This document shows positions 5,704 through 8,165 of a stretch of 8,165 nucleotides of DNA, one piece after another (positions within the stretch are counted from its first letter, which is position 1; each line of letters opens with the position of its first letter). The notes beneath the pieces are model-generated. The model ran no database searches and was not told the DNA's origin. It was given only the letters and a program-made list of their open reading frames with translations. The stretch is from CAYLLT01 sp964591605 (GTDB lineage Bacteria > Planctomycetota > Phycisphaerae > UBA1845 > PWPN01). The position numbers and the translations under genes are program-made. Where the stretch lies: assembly GCA_964591605.1 (NCBI GenBank), contig CAZQEN010000340.1, positions 1 to 8,165 on the forward strand, in the 5' to 3' direction.

Positions 5704-7728
5704 ATGCGATCTTCCGGTGAGCAGCAGTCGGGGGGCGGGGAGAGGGCGGACTCCTCATGGCGGATGTGGGCGGTGCGCGGGTTTGTGGGGGCGTGCGCGA
5801 TCGCAGTCGCGCTGGGGGCCGGGCTGGTGTGGGGCCGGCTGAGTGCGGGGACGGCGGGGGGGCCGCATGAGGCTTCGACGCAGCCGGCGGCGGGGGAGGC
5901 AGTGCTGTACTGGACCTGCTCGATGCATCCCCAGATCAAACTGCCCAAGCCCGGCCAGTGCCCGATCTGCTTCATGGATCTGATTCCGGTGCGTGCGGGA
6001 GAGGGCGGCGATTCCGATCTTCCGCAGATCTCGCTCACGAGGCGGGCGCGGGAGCTGGCGCGCGTCGAAACGTCGCCGGTGGAGGAGCGGGTGCTCGATC
6101 ACGAGATCCGCATGGTGGGCAAGGTCACGCCCGACGAGACGCGGATCACGTACGTGTCCAGCTACATCCCCGGGCGTCTGGACCGGCTGTTCGTCGATTA
6201 CACGGGCATCCTGGTGAACAAGGGCGACCATCTGGCGGAGATTTACAGCCCGGATCTGCTGGTGGCGCAGCAGGAGTATCTCATTTCGCTCGAAACGCTC
6301 GACAAGGCCAGCGATGGGGCCGGGCGCCAGGCGGCGGGGGCGATGCTGGAGGCGGCACGGCGCAAGCTGGAGCTGTGGGGGATTTCGAAGGATCAGATCG
6401 AGGCTCTCGGCCGGCACCGCCGTCCCGGCGATCACATGCAGATCGACGCGCCGCTCACCGGGTGGGTCATCGAGCGGCAGGCGTTTGAGGGCATGTACGT
6501 CGAGACGGGCACGCGGCTTTTCACGCTGGCGGACCTGCGGACGGTCTGGGTTCAGCTCGATGCGTACGAGATGGACGTGGGTTCTCTGCGGCTGGGGCAG
6601 GAGGTGGAATTTGAAACGGAAGCCTTCCCTGGCGAGAAGTTCCACGGGCGGGTGTCATACCTGGATCCGGTGCTCAATGCGGCGACGCGAACGATCAAGG
6701 TGCGGGTGGTGATGGCCAATCCGGATATGCGGCTGCGTCCGGAGATGTTCGTGCGGGCGCGGGTGAAGGTGCGGCTGGGGGCGGGGGGAGCGGTGCTGGA
6801 CAGCGGGCTGGCTGGCAAGTGGATCTGCCCCATGCACCCGGAGGTGGTCAAGGACGGACCGGGCCAGTGCGACAAGTGCGGCATGGACCTTCAACGTGCG
6901 GAGACGCTGGGGTACGTCGCGCAGCCGTCGAAGGATTCGAAGGCGCTGGCGGTGCCGCAGACGGCCGTGCTGCTCACGGGGACGCGGGCGGTGGTGTATG
7001 TCGAGAAGATGGAGAGGGATCGGCCGGTGTACGAGGGGCGCGTGGTGGAGCTCGGGCCGAGGGCGGGCGAGTACTACATCGTGCGAGAGGGTCTGCAGCC
7101 TGGCGAGCGGGTCGTGACACGCGGTGCTCTGATGATCGACTCGGCCCTCCAGATTCAGGCCCGGCCGAGCATGATGCAGCCGGCGGCGACACAAACCGCG
7201 TCGGCACCCGCGGCCGGAACGCAGCCTGAGGCGCCCGAGCCGGTCCCATCCCGCCATGTCGCCGGCGCCATGTACCATCAGCACGTTGCCCCCGTGATCG
7301 ACGCCTATCTTGAGCTCATCACGAAGCTCGCGGCGGATGACGCGGCCGGGGCGAGCACTGCGATCGGGAAGCTGCGGAAGGCACTGGAGGGAGCCGTGCC
7401 GCACGGCCTCCAGGGGGCCAACGCGGACGCGTTCAAGACGCAAATCGCGGCCGTGGGGGCCAGTCTGCCCGCCGACAAGGCTGCCATCGACGAGGTGCGA
7501 AACCGCCTGCCCGCGGTGACGAAAGCCCTGGAAGAATACCTGCAAACGTTCGGACACGACCGCCCCGGACCGCTTTTCCAGGCGTTCTGCCCGATGGCGC
7601 TGAACAATCAGGGGGCAAGCTGGCTGCAGGCAAGCGAACAGATCAACAACCCCTATTTCGGGCGGAAGATGCTGCGGTGCGGTGAGATCAGGGGGCGGAT
7701 CGCCGCAGATGGGAAGGCGGCCCCATGA
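5704..7728 (+). CDS. Periplasmic adaptor of heavy-metal RND efflux (CusB type) with two metal-binding domains and a DUF3347-like end
   Basis: This encodes a membrane-fusion protein of 674 residues that links the pump to the outer-membrane channel and can hand metal over. It has one membrane anchor (about 23-44). Metal-binding domain 1 (69-93) reads YWTCSMHP...GQCPICFMDL, with C72, M74, H75, C86, C89 and M91. The adaptor core follows: a barrel-sandwich half (about 140-180), a helical hairpin (about 183-235), the second half (about 247-275, DAPLTGWVIERQAFEGMYV), and a beta-barrel (about 280-355). A second metal-binding domain (373-396, WICPMHPE...GQCDKCGMDL) is inserted before the membrane-proximal part (about 414-487). 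After an Ala/Pro/Gln linker, residues 522-665 resemble DUF3347, with FGHDRPG, C629-P-M and NNPYFG. CusB of E. coli is about 400 residues, so this is much longer. The Cys/Met/His set favours Cu(I) or Ag(I), but Co/Zn/Cd cannot be excluded. The stop overlaps the pump start (ATGA), implying translational coupling. Confidence 0.93.
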   Translation: MRSSGEQQSGGGERADSSWRMWAVRGFVGACAIAVALGAGLVWGRLSAGTAGGPHEASTQPAAGEAVLYWTCSMHPQIKLPKPGQCPICFMDLIPVRAGEGGDSDLPQISLTRRARELARVETSPVEERVLDHEIRMVGKVTPDETRITYVSSYIPGRLDRLFVDYTGILVNKGDHLAEIYSPDLLVAQQEYLISLETLDKASDGAGRQAAGAMLEAARRKLELWGISKDQIEALGRHRRPGDHMQIDAPLTGWVIERQAFEGMYVETGTRLFTLADLRTVWVQLDAYEMDVGSLRLGQEVEFETEAFPGEKFHGRVSYLDPVLNAATRTIKVRVVMANPDMRLRPEMFVRARVKVRLGAGGAVLDSGLAGKWICPMHPEVVKDGPGQCDKCGMDLQRAETLGYVAQPSKDSKALAVPQTAVLLTGTRAVVYVEKMERDRPVYEGRVVELGPRAGEYYIVREGLQPGERVVTRGALMIDSALQIQARPSMMQPAATQTASAPAAGTQPEAPEPVPSRHVAGAMYHQHVAPVIDAYLELITKLAADDAAGASTAIGKLRKALEGAVPHGLQGANADAFKTQIAAVGASLPADKAAIDEVRNRLPAVTKALEEYLQTFGHDRPGPLFQAFCPMALNNQGASWLQASEQINNPYFGRKMLRCGEIRGRIAADGKAAP

Positions 7729-8165
7729 GCCATCCGTCCGCGGGACGATCGCCCGGCCTCCTCGACCGCGTTCTCCGGTATTGCCTGGAGAACAAGCTGG
7801 TCGTCGGCCTGATCCTGCTGGTGCTGATCCTCTGGGGCGTGCGGGTCATGCCGTTCCGGGCCGGGCCGGAGTTCATTCCGCGCGATCCGATCCCGGTGGA
7901 CGCGATTCCGGACATCGGTGAGAACCAGCAGGTGGTTTTTACGGACTGGCCGGGGCGTTCGCCGCAGGACGTGGAAGACCAGATCACCTATCCGCTCACG
8001 ACGACGCTCCAGGGCACTCCCGGATTCAAGACCATCCGCTCATACTCGATGTTCGGTTTCTCGGTCATTTACGTCATTTTCGACGAGCAGTTCGACTTTT
8101 ACTGGTGCCGGTCGCGCCTGCTGGAGAAGCTGAACATCGCTCAGCAGCGTCTGCCGGCCGGCGTG
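7725..8165 (+). CDS. Heavy-metal RND pump, N-terminal part (CusA/CzcA type), cut by window edge
   Basis: This is the inner-membrane, proton-driven pump of the efflux complex; 147 codons are visible and open to the right edge, from a family of about 1030-1070 residues. ATG 7725 overlaps the adaptor's TGA. The visible part has a short cytoplasmic N-terminus with RYCLENKLVV, the first membrane helix (about 26-40, VVGLILLVLILWGV), then DAIPDIGENQQVVFTDWPGR, SPQDVEDQITYPLTT, IRSYSMFGFSVIYVIF and RLPAGV. These are family signatures of the heavy-metal-efflux RND branch (compare PLDALP, VEDQVTYPLTT and RLPAGV in E. coli CusA). Between the helix and the DAIPD motif is a longer stretch, RAGPEFIPRDPIPV, than I remember for E. 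coli CusA. Metal-selecting residues lie beyond the edge, so copper/silver specificity rests on the adaptor. It is the third gene of the operon. Confidence 0.93.
   Translation, partial: MSHPSAGRSPGLLDRVLRYCLENKLVVGLILLVLILWGVRVMPFRAGPEFIPRDPIPVDAIPDIGENQQVVFTDWPGRSPQDVEDQITYPLTTTLQGTPGFKTIRSYSMFGFSVIYVIFDEQFDFYWCRSRLLEKLNIAQQRLPAGV

Noticed and set aside
5755..7557. Minus-strand open frames of about 300 codons opposite the adaptor gene
   Set aside because: Their composition is Arg/His/Leu/Pro-rich without domains, and the plus strand holds a clear adaptor with recognisable motifs.

Overview
The window is high-GC DNA, most likely from a planctomycete (Planctomycetota) or a close relative. The evidence is a copper/silver-type efflux operon of the planctomycete style plus dense families of interspersed intergenic repeats that I associate with that phylum. 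These include a 'gcgagacgccggtgcca' repeat, hairpins of the 'gacacccggaggcgtc' type, and repeats of 'cccagggctg...ccctgggcta' and 'cgaaatcagaatgacgaatc' type. The lineage call is inference from memory, not a database result.

Left part (1-2941): a gene entering from the left edge encodes a protein with a HEPN-type R-N-x3-H motif near its C-terminus (1-1092). Beyond a repeat-rich gap lies a compact two-gene unit (1737-2549). It encodes a 51-residue, very basic protein, followed 9 nt later by a 215-residue protein that looks like a PARP-type ADP-ribosyltransferase. It reads best as a toxin-antitoxin-like or defence-like pair. The unit is bracketed by two imperfect direct-repeat copies (about 1172-1557 and 2550-2941). 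The repeat cores are about nine-tenths identical by eye and lie about 1385 bp apart.

Middle part (2942-4059): I see no convincing gene here. The stretch holds a two-copy, nearly perfect 137-bp tandem repeat, a 60-bp duplication, several perfect hairpins, and three copies of a 'gagggggtg' element spaced 61-62 bp, ending just before the efflux operon.

Right part (4060-8165): three tightly packed same-strand genes build a tripartite heavy-metal RND efflux system. They encode an outer-membrane factor lipoprotein (CusC/TolC type), a periplasmic adaptor (CusB type) and, overlapping it by ATGA, the N-terminus of the inner-membrane RND pump (CusA/CzcA type), cut by the right edge. The adaptor is unusually rich in metal-binding modules: an N-terminal Cys/Met/His domain, a second copy of that domain inserted within the adaptor core, and a C-terminal DUF3347-like domain with a CPM motif. 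Together the three proteins would take metal, probably Cu(I)/Ag(I), from periplasm or cytoplasm and expel it across the outer membrane. No regulator or metallochaperone gene is visible in the window.
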